Assembly (NCBI RefSeq): GCF_050003625.1
Contig: NC_134398.1
Location: forward strand, 74,639,635-74,703,634
Length of the DNA stretch: 64,000 bases
Origin: Haematobia irritans
Lineage: Eukaryota; Arthropoda; Insecta; Diptera; Muscidae
Direction of reading: 5' to 3'
Position numbers and translations under genes: made by a program. How positions within the stretch are numbered: the stretch's first letter is position 1; every line of letters begins with the position of its first letter. Positions 42,763-52,170 of the stretch are shown piece after piece. A model generated the notes under the pieces. The model saw nothing but the letters and a program-made list of their open reading frames with translations. It did no database searches and had not been told where the DNA came from.

Positions 42763-45693
42763 TCACTGTGTTGTCAGATAAACCCTATCATCTATGTCGT
42801 ACGTCCCAGATCTTCTGTGGTAAAACAAAAGCAGTCCGTCTCTGTACAATAGTCCCCCCTCGTCCAAAACAAGGAGTGCAGCTGGGGCCAAGTGGGCCCT
42901 TGTCGTCAAAATCTCTAGGTCCTCTCGATAGTCAAGCATCCCGGCCACCATAACATTCGACAGCAATCCGGAATTGCCCAAGAACCTCAACGCGTCCCTC
43001 ACCATGACAATGTCGATCCTCATCGCCCCCGACCTATCCATCACCACCCTTGTAGAGTGATGTCTAATGGTCCCATCATCCATCGTCCTAACTCCAATAC
43101 CCACGCATGACCGAAGAATACACCTCTCCCACACCCTAAGTCTTTCCATTTGAGCCGACGAAATGCCGAACCAGATGGGGAAGGCATAGGTGATAACGGG
43201 TCGCACTATCTGACTATAAATCAGTAGTTTGACCCGTTTGGAGAGGCCACCCCTCATACGAATCAGGCCACTGTACCCAAAATAAACACGTTTGGCCTTA
43301 GCCAAAACATTGTCGATGTGGAGGCAAAACGAAAACTTGGCATCAAAAACGACCCCCAAATACTTGAGAGTGTCCGATACCACAACTGGAGTACCATCAA
43401 TCATGACAGATGGATGATAGGACCTGAAATTAGGAAAAACTGAACCCGGCCGCCCCGTTATACACAACGCCGAACATTTATTCACATTAAGTCTAAGTTT
43501 CCACCTGGAGAAGTAGCTGTGGCGCTCCTCCAAGTAGAAATTCAGACTTCTCTCAATCAGACTGGCCCTCGGACCGGAAAAGCGACCAAAACGTCATCTG
43601 CATAGGTTAGCAGCAAACCCCTCTCCGGCGGCTCAGGGATGTCGCTAGCAAAAATTGTATATAAAATTGGTCCAAGGAGTGAACCTTGGGGGACACCAGC
43701 ACGAATCTGTCTCCAGCTCGACATCCCATTGCCCACCTTCACAGCGAAAAAGCGTTCACGTAAGAAGCTTGCTACCATCCCACACAAATGACTGTCAAAG
43801 CCAAAACGATTCATCTTAAAAAGTATTCCATCATGCCAGACGGAATCAAATGCCTTGGCAAAATCAAGGCCAACCGCCAAGGTGCCACATCTCCGGCCGA
43901 GACCCCTCACCACATGCGTCGCAAAAACTCCAAGTGCATGCGAAATGGACAATCCGCGCCTAAACCCAAATTGAAAATCTCTAAAAATTCCGTTTTCCTC
44001 AGCAAATAGTCGAATCCTCTCGAGAACAAAGAAATCAAGAAGTTTGCCAAATGATGACAAAAGCGATATTGGTCTGTATCCCGAACACTCCTCACGAGAA
44101 CTGCCCGGTTTTGGTATCGGAATAACAACCGCCTTCTTCCATGCCCCCGGGAAATATCCCAAATTGAGACAATGGTTGAAGAGAACGGTCAAAAATCCAA
44201 AAATCAAAACCCCAGCCCTCTTGATAATAGTGTCAGGGATGCCATCCAATCCAGAAGACGTTTTCGCCGGTCTTAACGACAGAGCCTGGCCAATGTCATC
44301 ACTTGAAACAAACCCCCTCTGCTCCAAACAGAACGATCTAAAACCACAGAACCATCCGCAGTGAATGAACTACAAAATGTAGTCATTGGCGGGCCACCAC
44401 CTATGCCCCTAGCAACTTCAGAAACATTAGTGGAGAAATCATTATCATCCATATAGTCAGGAGCCGAAGATTGGAGAAAATCGGCCAAAATCTCCGCTTT
44501 ATCAAAATCAACTGTCGCCTGAGTGCCATCAGGCCGACGTAATGTTGCGACGGAGGTTTTAGACGACAAACCGGCAGCCCTCTTTACCTGACTATATGTC
44601 CTATTATTCACTCTAATGCTTCTTAGATGACGTCTAATTCGCTCATCTTCAAAAGACTGAATCGAATTGCCAATGATAATATTAAGTTCATCAACTACCG
44701 CCCTGAGTTCAGATCGCCTCTCCGGATCTGGTGAGCGACGAATCGTCCGACACAACCTACGCCGTTCTCGAATAAGATTGACTATTCCAGAAGGCAGATC
44801 AGGAAGAGATCTTCTATTTAAAATTCTCGGCACAGACATGTCCACAGCCTCACTAAAAACACTCGACAAACCAGACACACAATTATCAATTTCATCCATC
44901 GTCACATTCCTATCTATGGGGAGTAAATGGTCCCCAAGCGCATGTCTCAGATGGACCTAAATCTCCTCACGTTCATTCTCCTAAAATCAAAATTCCCAAT
45001 GCATTCACGCCTTGCAATTCCACTAACACTCAAACACACACAAATCGCCCTATGGTCCGATTCATAATCGAAAGTCTTCGAAACACCCCCAGGGTTAAGG
45101 AGAGGGAGACCAGGGGTGAGCAAAAACGCGTCTATATACGTGCCAGAAATTCCATTTGGTCTGGTCGGCCTATCCGCAGCGCACGCTGCAAAATGCGGAT
45201 TCTCCCGAAGGAGCTCAAACAATCTCCTACCCCTGGTATCCGTCTCATTGCCGCCCCAGGAAGGATGTCTCGCGTTCAAATCGGCACCAACAACAACTTC
45301 GCCAAGATCATAAAGCGAAAAAATCGAAACAAAATCATTCACACACAAAGTACGATTCGGTGGAAGGTACATTGCTACAAAAGACACCGAAGTGCCATCA
45401 CTCATACATACACGCGCAGCACATGATTCAATACTGCCCGTCGAAATCGCTATCTCCTCACAACTGAATGTCTCTCTCACCAAGACCGCCGTCCCACCAC
45501 CAGAGCGGTCTTGTCTGTCCTGGCGAAACACCCGATAACCATCGATGTCTAGAATGTGAGAGGACGAAAGCCTATGTTCCGCTAATAGCAGAACATCAGG
45601 ATTCCGTTCTCTCACAAACATAGCCAAAAAATGTCTCTTGCTCAAGGACACGCAAGAGTTGACATTCACAAATACACACTTCAACTCACACAT
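42763..45693 (-). pseudogene. Jockey D ORF2: endonuclease and reverse transcriptase with about three frameshifts
   Basis: ORF2 starts at ATG 45693, overlapping the ORF1 stop by eight bases (ATGTGTGA). The endonuclease (45690-44947) reads CVFVNVNSCVSLSKRHFLAMF, DVLLLAEHRLSSSH, GGGTAVLVRETF, GADLNARHPSWGGNETD and FDYESDHRAICV (SDH intact). The connector is at 44905-44273. The RT (44327-43557) has KTSSGLDGIPDTIIKRAG, VIPIPKPGSSREECSGYRPISLL, GLDFAKAFDSVWHDG, GVPQGSLLGPILY and LLLTYADDVLVAF. The thumb and C-terminus (43533-42763) end FYHRRSGTYDIDDRVYLTTQ. Frame changes near 44930, 44300 and 43545 inactivate it. It is closely related to Jockey F. Confidence 0.85.
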
Positions 45694-47404
45694 CACACAA
45701 CATTCTCATCATCGCCACTAGGGCCTCACTCTCACCACTCTCAGCCACCAACCGCTCATACTTCGGGGCAAACTCTCTCATCTTGGCAAAAATACCGATA
45801 AAATCACTTCCAAACACTCGCTGACAGGCGTCGAACATGTCAGTTTTGCGATTTGAGGCACCCGCAGGAGATGCCCCCTTCGCAATTCTAACGCCACCCT
45901 GCCAGTCGGAGCTGGATTAGAGTTGGAATGTCCACCTAAGGCCGCCGCATATGACAAACCAGCCATGCGATCCGATTTGGCTTTGGCTTTCGCCTTCGCC
46001 TCCTCTTTACGCTTAGCCAATGTTGTCAATATGGCAACCCTACGAGGACATAACCTAGAGCCAGCAGTATGCCCCTCAGTATCGCAATTGACACACCTAA
46101 CGGGGGCGCATGCAGAAACCTCGCCGGAAACGGGATCGACGATGCCCCGAGAGGCTACCTCCTTGGGGGGATATGGCAGTCCCCGGGAGCATGAGGGCCC
46201 CCGCACTTAACGCACCGAAGTGGCATTGTGCAATTATCCGACACATGGCCATAACGCTGACATCTGAAACATTGAGCAGGACCCCTAGATTTGTCCTTCT
46301 TGAACCGGACCACGCAATCGAGAACTGTCCTTAACTTGTACAGTTCTACGATGTCGCTGGTCCTGTCCACGCGAAGGACCCACTTGTCCTCAGCCACATT
46401 CCTCGCACCTAAGATTCTAATATTAAATCCTATTTTGTCACTTGCGAAAAATCCAACAACCTCATCTACAGTGTATTCATTAGAAAGTCCGTGCAGGACA
46501 ATTGAATACGGAAGTACACATTTCGGGGTATGGGTATGACCCATATATCCCCGCTCCCTAAAAAGAGAAGTAACCTTCTCGAAATTGGACAACCCTTTAA
46601 TCTTCACATTTATAACACCTTTCCTTACCATCATAATATTAAAATCGCCAGTCCTAAGGGTCCGATTCAGGATATTTGCAATTTCCTTAACGCTAACATC
46701 ATAAATGGTAATTGCAGGCATCATGCCACTCGTGTTGATAATCTTCTCTTTTGGGGCCTCCATATTCGACTTTGTTGCCGGCTTCTTCTTTTTCTTGCCT
46801 TTTGTAGCTTCAATTGTTGGAAACTGCTCCGCATTTTTTGCTTGTTTGGGGACTGCGCCCTTTGATGTCGTTGGCAATACCGGCGGTGTATTGCTTTCCT
46901 CTATTATTACATCTATCGCCATGTTAGAATTTTCGGCTATTCTAACAGTCTTTCCCATTTCAGAAATTTCTAAATTTTTCTCAGTGTACCCATTGTTCTG
47001 TACGCTGGTGTCATTTTCCGTTGAAATGTTATTTTTGACTATAACATTTGGATACAAATTTTTTTGGCAGTGTATTTCGCCAGCCTCATCTATATTTCCA
47101 TCTTGTACAATTTCATTTGCGTTGATTATCTGAATTTCTTTATGTTTTTGAAATTCAGATGACATTTCAAATAATTGTTTTTTTAGAGTTTTGATTTCTT
47201 TCTCTAATTCAGCAATACGACACAAATATCGGTCATTCGCTAACTGCAACTTCATGCAGTCGTAGTTAGTGATGATGCATCACGTCCACCACTTCTTTTA
47301 CGGCGGTTTTTTCTGCTTTCCTTCTTACGTTCACCACCATCACTCAAAGTAATGGTGGAGTCAGTAAGCATGCCATCCATATCACCACCACTTGCCTCTG
47401 CCAT
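45686..47404 (-). pseudogene. Jockey D ORF1 with CCHC knuckles
   Basis: The likely start is ATG 47404 (MAEASGGDMDGMLTDS), by analogy with Jockey F, followed by a basic stretch and a frameshift near 47270. The main frame (47255-46155) has a coiled coil (CRIAELEKEIKTLKKQLFEM), the PRE_C2HC-like region (GMMPAITIYDVSVKEIANILN, VRKGVINVKIKGLSNFEKV, YMGHTHTPKCVLPYSIVLHGL) and knuckles CFRCQRYGHVSDNC and CVKCGGPHAPGDC. After a second shift, CVNCDTEGHTAGSRLC and the C-terminal VFGSDFIGIFAKM follow. The stop is TGA 45686-45688. Such proteins coat the element RNA. Confidence 0.85.
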
Positions 47405-47724
47405 GTAAAAAAGCAAATTTGCAAATTTCGGTGCCTTCTATGCAATTCTCAACTTTTCAAGTAACGTATCAAAAAATTGAAAATTTCTGCTGCCTACTAT
47501 CACTGCTGCCGCTTCTCAAATTTACACTTAAGATGCCAATTTTCAGCCACTCCTCGATTAATTTTGCTGCCTACTATCACTGCTGTCGCTTCTCAAATTT
47601 ACACTTAAGAAACCACTTTTCGGCCACTTCTGGATTAAATTTTGTTCTCAAACTAAGTGTTCAAACAAACAAAGTGTCACAGTGCAAAAGTGTTAAAATG
47701 TCTTTTCGGAATATTAATGACTGT
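47405..47724 (-). repeat. Jockey D 5' UTR with two copies of a ~79-base repeat
   Basis: Between the H4-like codons and the ORF1 ATG, a module with GAGAAGCG.CAGCAGTGATAGTAGGCAGCA is present twice (about 47480-47640). The same core (GAGAAGCCG...AGTAGGCAGCAAAA) is repeated in the Jockey F 5' UTR at 50157-50328. Confidence 0.75.
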
Positions 47725-47816
47725 CTTTGCCACCTTTACCACGACCAGTCATTTTTCACTTTTTTTTTTAAATTCACTTCACAAACGTTGTACTAAGAAC
47801 TAATACTCTTCGACTT
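47725..47816 (-). promoter_or_regulatory. Histone-H4-like leader and first nine codons upstream of Jockey D
   Basis: From 47816 down: AAGTCGAAGAGTATTAGTTC, GTTTGTGAAGTGAA, an A-run, then ATG at 47752-47750 and 28 bases (47752-47725) encoding M-T-G-R-G-K-G-G-K, the exact start of histone H4. The uORF then reads D-S-H and stops. The match is three codons longer than in Jockey B and C. Recognition is from the protein sequence of H4; the local H4 gene is not in the window. Confidence 0.75.
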
Positions 47817-47828
47817 TCCGAACGCCTG

Positions 47829-47836
47829 TATTTATA
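47829..47836 (-). promoter_or_regulatory. TATA box upstream of the H4-like leader of Jockey D
   Basis: TATAAATA on the minus strand, its first T 21 bases before the leader point shared by Jockey B, C and D. It is outside the region shared with B and C, as a promoter would be if B and C were copies of transcripts. Confidence 0.55.
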
Positions 47837-47992
47837 CAAAAATGCCCTGAAATGCTTACTTATATTAATAACATGATCTACCCTCGGGTTCGTTCGTGTA
47901 TACTTCGTGTTTCTACAGGCAGCTGTACGATACTATATTTCAATCTTTCACTACACACATCCTTAACTAAAAATTTTCGCACTCAATTGTTC

Positions 47993-48000
47993 TATAAAAG
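47993..48000 (+). promoter_or_regulatory. TATA box upstream of the right-facing leader
   Basis: TATAAAAG, 21 bases before 48014, where sequence shared with 55463 begins. Confidence 0.5.
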
Positions 48001-48013
48001 GTAGCAAACATAG

Positions 48014-48177
48014 CGGCCACACAATTATTAGTAGTCATAGTGTGGTGCTTGAAGTGTAAAGACATAAGCGGAAAATTGAAAGCTAAAGTGAAGTGTAGTA
48101 AAGCTGATTCTCTTTGGGAGAAGTGAATATTGTGATTAAAAAAATTTTGAAATCTATAATAGTCATGGGCGACAGCA
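48014..48177 (+). repeat. Jockey H leader, first copy, ending at the Jockey E insertion point
   Basis: These 164 bases recur at 55463-55626 with a few differences. They contain the shared leader core TTGAAGTG and end with ATGGGCGACAGCA, which in the right-hand copy is the start of Jockey H ORF1 (61601-61613). They therefore look like the 5' leader of Jockey H, cut at the ORF1 start by Jockey E. Confidence 0.7.
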
Positions 48178-49898
48178 GATTAGATTCAGACTTCAAATTT
48201 CAAAATTTAGGTTTTATTGGTCAAAAATTTCTAAACTACTACAGTTGAAACCTTACAACTACAATTTTCAACTACATACATACATATATAGATTCTTATA
48301 TTTAGCGTATATATAATACTTTTCTAAATTTATCTAAATATTACAAAATACGGCTTAAACTATTTGTTTAAGCTAGTCTCTATTTCAAATTTTTCTCAAT
48401 TAAACAAAATTTCCCTGAAAAATGACTAGTAAAAACAGGGGCCATAACATTTTCTATTATTTTACTTAAAAACTAACACTTAAAACTAAAAATCAAAAAA
48501 ATATATACAATTGTCCTTAGAGTTACTATTGTGCCAAACTGTAAACAGTGTCGTCTACGTCTAGCGTGCCATATCGTCGGTGATAAAACACGAGCCTCTC
48601 ATCCCTAAAGAGAAGTCCCTGTCTATCTAACTGTAACAGACATATCGGCGGTCGATATGTCAAATGAGGAAGATTGGCTGGACTGATGTCCTCTACCAAG
48701 CAACCCCTCACTAGCGGATTGTCTACAAAAGATGCCCTATCTAGAAAATTTAATGCATTTCTAGTCAGAAATACATCAATCCTATCAATCTCTGCAGAGT
48801 CGTAGATGGATTGGTTGGACGGTCTCCGCCATACACCATCCTCTCCTCTAACAGGCACTAAACCTACACAAGAAGCTAAAATTCTTCTCTCCCATATCCT
48901 GAGTAATTCCATTTGGTGTGAAGAGATTCCATACCAAATTGGAAAAGCATTAGCGATGATTGGCCTAATGATTTGTCGATAAATCAATAGTTGCACCTCC
49001 TTACTCAGGCCATTTGAGCGTCGAAAGACGCTCAAATAGAAGAAGAACATCCTCTTAACCTTGTCAAGAAGATAGCTAATATGCGACACAAAATCAAATC
49101 TGCCTTGGAGAATCACGCCTAAGTATTTAATGCTTTCACAAGTGCGAATGGTACGATCACCAATTGCAATCGCTGGCTCGTATCTTCTAGAGCGAGGATA
49201 CAAGTTTCGCCTATTGCCTTTGAAAATCACACCTTCACACTTGTCCACATTAAGCCTTAGTCGCCACATATCGAAATATGTGGATAGTTCACCCAAGTAT
49301 TGATTCAATCTGTCATTGACAACCGCTGCATCTGCTCCTGATGCTGCGACGAATATGTCGTCAGCATATATCAGGAGTAAATCTCCAGATGGTGGTTGCG
49401 GTATGTCACTAATAAAAATGTTGTAGAGGACTGGACCCAGTAAAGAGCCCTGGGGTACACCAGTCCTTACAACCCTATCGCTAGAGTAGTCATCGCCTAC
49501 TCTAACCCTAAATGTCCTGTCCCTAAGAAAGTCCGCGACGATCCTACATAAACTAGTATCAAAGCCTAATACTCTCATTTTGTATATGAGAGCATCATGC
49601 CAGACACTATCAAATGCCCTAGAGAAATCGAGATTAACGGCGATAATCACGCGACGTCTATTGAGCGATCTAACCACATGATCACCGAGCACAGTCAGCG
49701 CATGTGTTGTGGAGAGGCCTTGTCTAAAGCCAAATTGGCTATCAGACAAGATCGACCTATCATCTAGCGTCTCCCTAATACCGTCGAGTATGAAATACTC
49801 GAAAAGTTTACCGAGCGATGACAGTAAACTAATCGGTCTATAACTCTTACTGCTCGTTGGATCTTTTCCTGCCTTTAGGATGGGGACGGTGATCGCCC
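48178..49898 (-). pseudogene. Jockey E1: 3' part of a Jockey element, partial duplicate of E2
   Basis: Minus strand. A 407-codon open frame ending at 48526 covers SDSQFGFRQGLSTTHALTVL, IIAVNLDFSRAFDSVWHDAL, TGVPQGSLLGPVLYN and LLLIYADDIFVAA, then the thumb and the C-terminus FYHRRYGTLDVDDTVYSLAQ. The 3' UTR runs to 48178 with AATAAA about 35 bases before its end and no poly(A). It is almost identical to 55627-58275 without the mariner insert, and shares the flanking H leader with E2. So it looks like a segmental duplicate, not a separate insertion. At 49898 it stops abruptly, at VPILKAGKD in the RT, where Jockey F begins. Confidence 0.85.
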
Positions 49899-49899
49899 G

Positions 49900-49957
49900 T
49901 TCTGAAAGTGTTTGTGTTCATATCGTGAAGTGAAAAGTGTCTACCAAGCAAACTGCT
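49900..49957 (+). promoter_or_regulatory. Histone-H3-like leader segment at the 5' end of Jockey F
   Basis: A leader of about 40 bases containing ATCGTGAAGTGAAAAG is followed by GTG TCT and then 16 bases (49942-49957) encoding T-K-Q-T-A, identical to the Drosophila H3 coding start as I remember it (M-A-R-T-K-Q-T-A). The position of the initiator ATG is GTG, and one codon is missing. Similarity ends at 49957. Confidence 0.6.
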
Positions 49958-50139
49958 GTTTTCCCGTCGGCTTTTTAGTTTGGCGGATTGGTAATTTTAC
50001 CGACGGCTTTTTAATAAGCTTGGCAGTTTTTTGGTGTTTTGCCGACGGAACTATCACTTCACAATTACACTAGTTTGAAGCAGAAATTTAATCTCAGTGA
50101 GCTTGAAACAAAATTAAATCTCAAATTGGTGGCTAAATT

Positions 50140-50428
50140 TGGTTAGCTTACCTCGATTTTTGAGAAGCCGAAATCGAAATAGTAGGCAGCAAAATTTGTC
50201 AAAATCACTCACCTTACCAGCGATTTTGAGAAGCGGAAGACGAAATAGTAGGCAGCAAAAATGGTGCAAAATATTGTACCTTACTAGCGATTGTGAGAAG
50301 CCGAAATCGAAATAGTAGGCAGCAAAAATCTCACACCCTACCTGTAAAAGTGAGATTTGCATAGTAGGTAGCAAAAATCTCACACCCTACCTGTAAAAGT
50401 GAGATTTGCATAGTAGGTAGCAAAAAAT
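50140..50428 (+). repeat. Jockey F 5' UTR tandem modules
   Basis: Three copies of GAGAAGC.GAA..CGAAATAGTAGGCAGCAAAA (about 50162, 50230, 50295; spacing about 65-68), then two identical 49-base units at 50329-50377 and 50378-50426 (each with TCTCAC...GTGAGA arms and TAGTAGGTAGCAAAA). Jockey D has related modules. Tandem 5' UTR modules in LINEs can act as promoter or transcription-factor repeats (inference). Confidence 0.8.
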
Positions 50429-50514
50429 CAAATATTGAAATTTTCAATAATTTGAAAGATTTTCCAGTGACTACATTGAATGGTGGACGCGAGGAAGCCA
50501 TTCAAGTAGTCACA

Positions 50515-52170
50515 ATGAGTGAAAGTCAAAGACTTGGTGGAAAAGTCAGTGAGGCGAAGATGACTGGTGAGGCTAGTAGCCAATTATCTGACACTAGCCT
50601 TAATAATGAGGAGGCACGCAATAGAGAGCGTGAGAGGCGTAAACGCAAAAAGAAGTCGAGTGGGCGTGATTCGCCATACGAGAACTTGCGTTTGCAGCTA
50701 GCAGTTGAGAAGCTCAATGGTACCATTAGCGAACTAAATGGAACCATTTCAATGCTGGTCGAAGAAAATAACAGACTGAGAGCTGAGATTCAGGCATTGA
50801 GTGGCGCTGGTAGAACAGTCACTCACAACGATACTGCCATTGAAAGTGGTATGGATGGCATGGTCTCAGAAGAGATAGATGATGTTTTGTCGGTCGGGGC
50901 AGCCGAAGTCCCCGGCACTGCGAAGATGGAATTTGTTGCACCGCCGGCAACAGTGGCCTCGATGTCAACTGCAGAAACATTAAAGAAGGCCCCAACAGGC
51001 GCAATACCCAAAGCGTCAAAAGCGAATGAGCAGTTCCCCACTTTAATAGAAGTGAAAGGCAAAAATAAGAAGAAGACTGCGGCAACCAAGCCTAAAGAAG
51101 ATACACCGAAGGAGAGGAAAATCAACACTGATGGTATGATGCCGGCGATAACATTATACGAGACAAGTATAAGGGAGATAGCCAATATTTTAAATAGGAC
51201 GTTGAGGAATGGTGACTTCCATATAAAAATGGTAAGAAAAGGGGTGATTAATGTAAAGGTGAAGGGTCTGAAGAACTTTGAGAAGGTCACGACGATTTTT
51301 AGGGATCGAAAGTATATGGGCCACACTCATACACCAAAGTGTGTTTTGCCCTACACCATTGTCCTTCACGGACTTTCGAGTGAGTATAGTGAGAAGGAGG
51401 TTTTAGGATTTTTCTCGGGGGAGAAAATCACTTTCAAGCTCAGCATACTGAGTGTGAAGAATATCGCAGAGGACAAATGGGTCCTGCGCGTGGACCGAAC
51501 TAGTGACGTCGAGGAGCTGTACAAGTTACGGACAGTCCTCGACTGCGTAGTTTGGTTCACCAAGGACAAATCGAAGGGTCCCCCCCAATGTTTCCGCTGC
51601 CAAAGGTTTGGACATGTCTCCGAGAATTGTAGTATGCCTCTTCGCTGTGTGAAGTGTGGGGGCGCTCATGGACCGGGGGACTGCCATATCCCCCCTAGGG
51701 AGATTGCTGCTCAGGGCGTTATTGACCCGATTTCTGCAGTGGTTTCAGAGTGCCCCCCTGTGAGATGTGTGAACTGTGATGTCGTGGGGCATACGGCTGG
51801 CTCCTTGGAGTGCCCACGTAGGGTAGCCATTATGGCAGCGCTTGCAAAGCGTAAAGAGGAAGCTAAGGCGAAAGCCAAAGCTAAATCTGATCGCGTTGCT
51901 AGCATGTCATATGCTGCCGCGCTAGGTGCGCGCCCAAATCCCCCCCTCGCTGTCAGAAGTGGCGTTGGAATTACGAAGGGGGTACCCTCATCAGGTGCCT
52001 CAAATCGTAAGCCCGACATGTTCGACGCCTGTCAGCGTGTCTTTGGTGGGGATTTCATTGGAGTTTTTGCCCGAATGAGGGAATTTGCTCCACGATATGA
52101 AAGACTGGTTAAGGAAAAAGGTGAGAATGAGGCCCTTTTGGCCATGATGCGTGTGCTTGTCAATGTGTGA
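50515..52170 (+). CDS. Jockey F ORF1: nucleic-acid-binding protein with CCHC knuckles, 551 aa
   Basis: The first ATG of the frame is 50515 (MSESQRLGGKVSEAKM). Residues about 35-55 are basic (RERERRKRKKKSSGR), about 58-95 coiled-coil (LRLQLAVEKLNGTISELNG). The middle is acidic and Ala-rich. The PRE_C2HC-like region (about 215-350) reads GMMPAITLYETSIREIANILN, VRKGVINVKVKGLKNFEKV and CVLPYTIVLHGLSSEYSEKEV. Knuckles are CFRCQRFGHVSENC, CVKCGGAHGPGDC and CVNCDVVGHTAGSLEC. A Lys/Ala helix (AKRKEEAKAKAKAK) and a C-terminal domain ending MMRVLVNV follow. This is the Jockey ORF1 plan, which packages element RNA into RNPs. The ORF is intact. The stop overlaps the ORF2 ATG by eight bases. Confidence 0.9.
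   Translation: MSESQRLGGKVSEAKMTGEASSQLSDTSLNNEEARNRERERRKRKKKSSGRDSPYENLRLQLAVEKLNGTISELNGTISMLVEENNRLRAEIQALSGAGRTVTHNDTAIESGMDGMVSEEIDDVLSVGAAEVPGTAKMEFVAPPATVASMSTAETLKKAPTGAIPKASKANEQFPTLIEVKGKNKKKTAATKPKEDTPKERKINTDGMMPAITLYETSIREIANILNRTLRNGDFHIKMVRKGVINVKVKGLKNFEKVTTIFRDRKYMGHTHTPKCVLPYTIVLHGLSSEYSEKEVLGFFSGEKITFKLSILSVKNIAEDKWVLRVDRTSDVEELYKLRTVLDCVVWFTKDKSKGPPQCFRCQRFGHVSENCSMPLRCVKCGGAHGPGDCHIPPREIAAQGVIDPISAVVSECPPVRCVNCDVVGHTAGSLECPRRVAIMAALAKRKEEAKAKAKAKSDRVASMSYAAALGARPNPPLAVRSGVGITKGVPSSGASNRKPDMFDACQRVFGGDFIGVFARMREFAPRYERLVKEKGENEALLAMMRVLVNV

Larger units (their letters stand above)
47817..48013. promoter_or_regulatory. Divergent promoter-like interval between Jockey D and the Jockey H leader
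   Basis: A 197-base non-element stretch with TATAAATA facing left (47829-47836) and TATAAAAG facing right (47993-48000). Each box lies 20-21 bases from the point where similarity to a transposed leader copy begins (47816 and 48014). In Drosophila, H3 and H4 are divergently transcribed from such a spacer, so this could be a remnant of a histone intergenic region. It is the only sequence here that could be host DNA. Inference. Confidence 0.5.

Noticed and set aside
27480..47816. Interpreting the head-to-tail Jockey run as a HeT-A/TART-like telomere
   Set aside because: The run is broken by many other elements, orientation changes at 49.9 kb, and no subtelomeric signal is visible.
48036..48100. 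A histone H2B-like string (K-T-S-G-K-like) in the Jockey H leader near 48058
   Set aside because: It needs a two-base insertion and assumed synonymous codons, and no ATG or upstream codons match. I kept only the general leader similarity.
48165..48245. Short ORF MGDSRLDSDF... after the first H leader
   Set aside because: Only the first 13 bases belong to Jockey H; the rest is the 3' end of the antisense Jockey E.
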